The translations under genes and the position numbers were made by a program. From NCBI GenBank assembly GCA_014379075.1, contig JACMMN010000107.1, positions 1 through 5,391 on the forward strand: a stretch of DNA of 5,391 bases, written 5' to 3'. Each line of letters begins with the position of its first letter. Positions within the stretch are counted from its first letter, which is position 1. Under the pieces are notes generated by a model. The model was given only the letters and a program-made list of their open reading frames with translations, was not told the origin of the DNA and did no database searches. Below are positions 4,292 to 5,391 of the stretch, piece by piece. The DNA is from Pyrinomonadaceae bacterium. Its GTDB lineage: Bacteria > Acidobacteriota > Blastocatellia > Pyrinomonadales > Pyrinomonadaceae.

Positions 4292-5391
4292 ATGATGGGA
4301 TCAATAAATGTAATTGGCGGCGGGCTCGGTGGTGTCGAGGCGGCGTGGCAGGCGGCGGAGCGCAGCGTCAAAGTAAAATTGTATGAAATGCGGCCTGTGC
4401 AGCAAACACCCGCGCACCGGACGGATAAGCTGGCGGAGATCGTTTGTTCAAATTCGCTGAAATCCGATGAATTCGGGTCGGCCCCGTTTTTGTTGAAGGA
4501 AGAATTGCGGCGGGGAAATTCGCTGGTGATGGAAGTGGCGGAGGCGACGAGGGTCCCGGCTGGTGCGGCGCTTTCGGTTGACCGTGCGAAGTTTGCGGAG
4601 CTTATTACCGAACGCATCGAGCGGCATCCGAATATCGAACTTATCCGCGAAGAGGCAGTGGAAATTCCGCCTGATGATATAACGATCATCGCGACCGGCC
4701 CGCTTACTTCCGAAGCTTTGACCAAAGAAATAATGAAGCTGACCGGCGACGACCAGCTTTATTTTTATGATGCCATCGCACCGATCATCGCTGCCGATTC
4801 GATAGATATGAGCATCGCATTCAAGGCGGCCCGTTACGGCAAAGGCGGCGACGATTACATCAATTGCCCGATGACGCCGGGGCAGTACGCGGTCTTTTTC
4901 AACGAATTGATCGAAGCGAAATCGGTTCCGCTCAAACGGTTCGAGGACACTCACTGGTTCGAATCGTGTCTGCCGATTGAGGAAATAGCTCGGCGCGGCG
5001 TCGATACGCTGCGGTTCGGCCCGATGAAGCCCAAAGGCCTGCCTGATCCGAAAACCGGACAGGAATATTACGCCTGCGTCCAACTTCGCCAGGAAAATCT
5101 GATGGCCGACGCCTACGGCATGGTTGGATTTCAAAATCATTTGAAATACGGCGAACAGGCGAGAGTTTTGCGGACGATTCCCGGCCTCGAAAACGCCGAA
5201 TTTTTGCAATACGGGCAGATTCACCGCAATACATTCATCAATTCGCCAAAGATCCTGAACGAAGATCTCTCTACACGTGCAAACCCGCGATTGTTCTTCG
5301 CCGGCCAGATCACCGGCGTCGAAGGCTACGTCGAATCTGTGGCGACCGGTTGGCTCGCTGGCATAAATGCAGTTCGCGTTCTGCGAGACCA
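4292..5391 (+). CDS. trmFO: TrmFO, folate/FAD-dependent tRNA (uracil-54-C5)-methyltransferase (3' end outside window)
   Basis: The frame is open for 366 codons and runs off the right edge; the family is usually about 435-450 residues, so some 70-80 residues are missing. TrmFO makes m5U54 in the T-loop of tRNA using methylene-tetrahydrofolate as carbon donor and FAD as reductant, in the cytoplasm. Visible signatures: the N-terminal dinucleotide-binding motif VIGGGLGGVEAAWQ (about 7-20), YEMRP (31-35), IVCSNSLKSD with Cys52, CPMTPGQYAVFFNEL (about 192-206), HWFESCLPIEEIARRG with Cys226, and GQITGVEGYVESVATGW near the visible end. The two cysteines correspond to the catalytic pair described for the B. 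subtilis enzyme (Cys53, Cys226). ATG 4292 is followed at once by an in-frame ATG at 4295; either could be used. It appears intact so far and is the clearest host housekeeping gene here. Confidence 0.96.
   Translation, partial: MMGSINVIGGGLGGVEAAWQAAERSVKVKLYEMRPVQQTPAHRTDKLAEIVCSNSLKSDEFGSAPFLLKEELRRGNSLVMEVAEATRVPAGAALSVDRAKFAELITERIERHPNIELIREEAVEIPPDDITIIATGPLTSEALTKEIMKLTGDDQLYFYDAIAPIIAADSIDMSIAFKAARYGKGGDDYINCPMTPGQYAVFFNELIEAKSVPLKRFEDTHWFESCLPIEEIARRGVDTLRFGPMKPKGLPDPKTGQEYYACVQLRQENLMADAYGMVGFQNHLKYGEQARVLRTIPGLENAEFLQYGQIHRNTFINSPKILNEDLSTRANPRLFFAGQITGVEGYVESVATGWLAGINAVRVLRD

Noticed and set aside
4448..5224. 258-aa open frame on the minus strand
   Set aside because: It lies entirely within trmFO, whose signatures are unmistakable; the antisense product is rich in Arg and Phe and has no recognisable domain.
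1..5391. CRISPR array, tRNA or rRNA gene, insertion-sequence transposase
   Set aside because: No spaced repeats of CRISPR length, no cloverleaf or CCA-ended tRNA, no rRNA-like stretch and no transposase motifs were seen on either strand.

Overview
The window looks like bacterial chromosomal DNA in which a small phage-derived capsid cassette lies next to host genes. GC content is moderate, and only two genes (the coat gene and the PHP gene) have a strong Shine-Dalgarno sequence. A folate/FAD-dependent TrmFO gene shows a bacterial host. The overall style would fit Acidobacteriota (Blastocatellia-like), but that is an impression from protein wording, not a test, and is held with low confidence.

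Layout. Positions 4-219 (+) encode a short excisionase/MerR-like DNA-binding protein that may begin upstream of the window. Positions 220-810 are poor in genes: they hold one possible small minus-strand gene (286-489) and a block of four 9-bp tandem repeats (720-755). Positions 811-2731 (+) form the phage head cassette: a scaffolding-like protein (811-1281), a P22-type/HK97-fold major capsid protein (1357-2208), a 109-aa unknown protein (2347-2676) and a strong intrinsic terminator (2702-2731). A long imperfect inverted repeat (2211-2333) fills the gap between the capsid gene and the unknown gene. No portal, terminase, protease, tail or integrase gene is visible.

Convergent to the cassette, a PHP-domain metallophosphoesterase gene runs on the minus strand (3956 down to 2745). 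It has an excellent ribosome-binding site, and just upstream of that an intrinsic terminator on the same strand, which suggests transcriptional attenuation. Divergent from it, trmFO starts at 4292 (+) and runs off the right edge. It makes the m5U54 modification in the T-loop of tRNA. A perfect TATAAT box lies eight bases before its ATG and there is no Shine-Dalgarno sequence, so the mRNA is probably leaderless. The 335-bp region between the two divergent genes holds several inverted repeats, including a possible three-way-junction element at 4144-4240.

How it fits together: scaffold and coat protein would co-assemble a procapsid shell. The rest of a virion is not encoded here, so the cassette is part of a larger or rearranged prophage, a remnant, or a domesticated or satellite capsid module. 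The most unusual material is non-coding: the inverted repeat after the capsid gene, the terminator before the PHP gene, and the structured element before trmFO.
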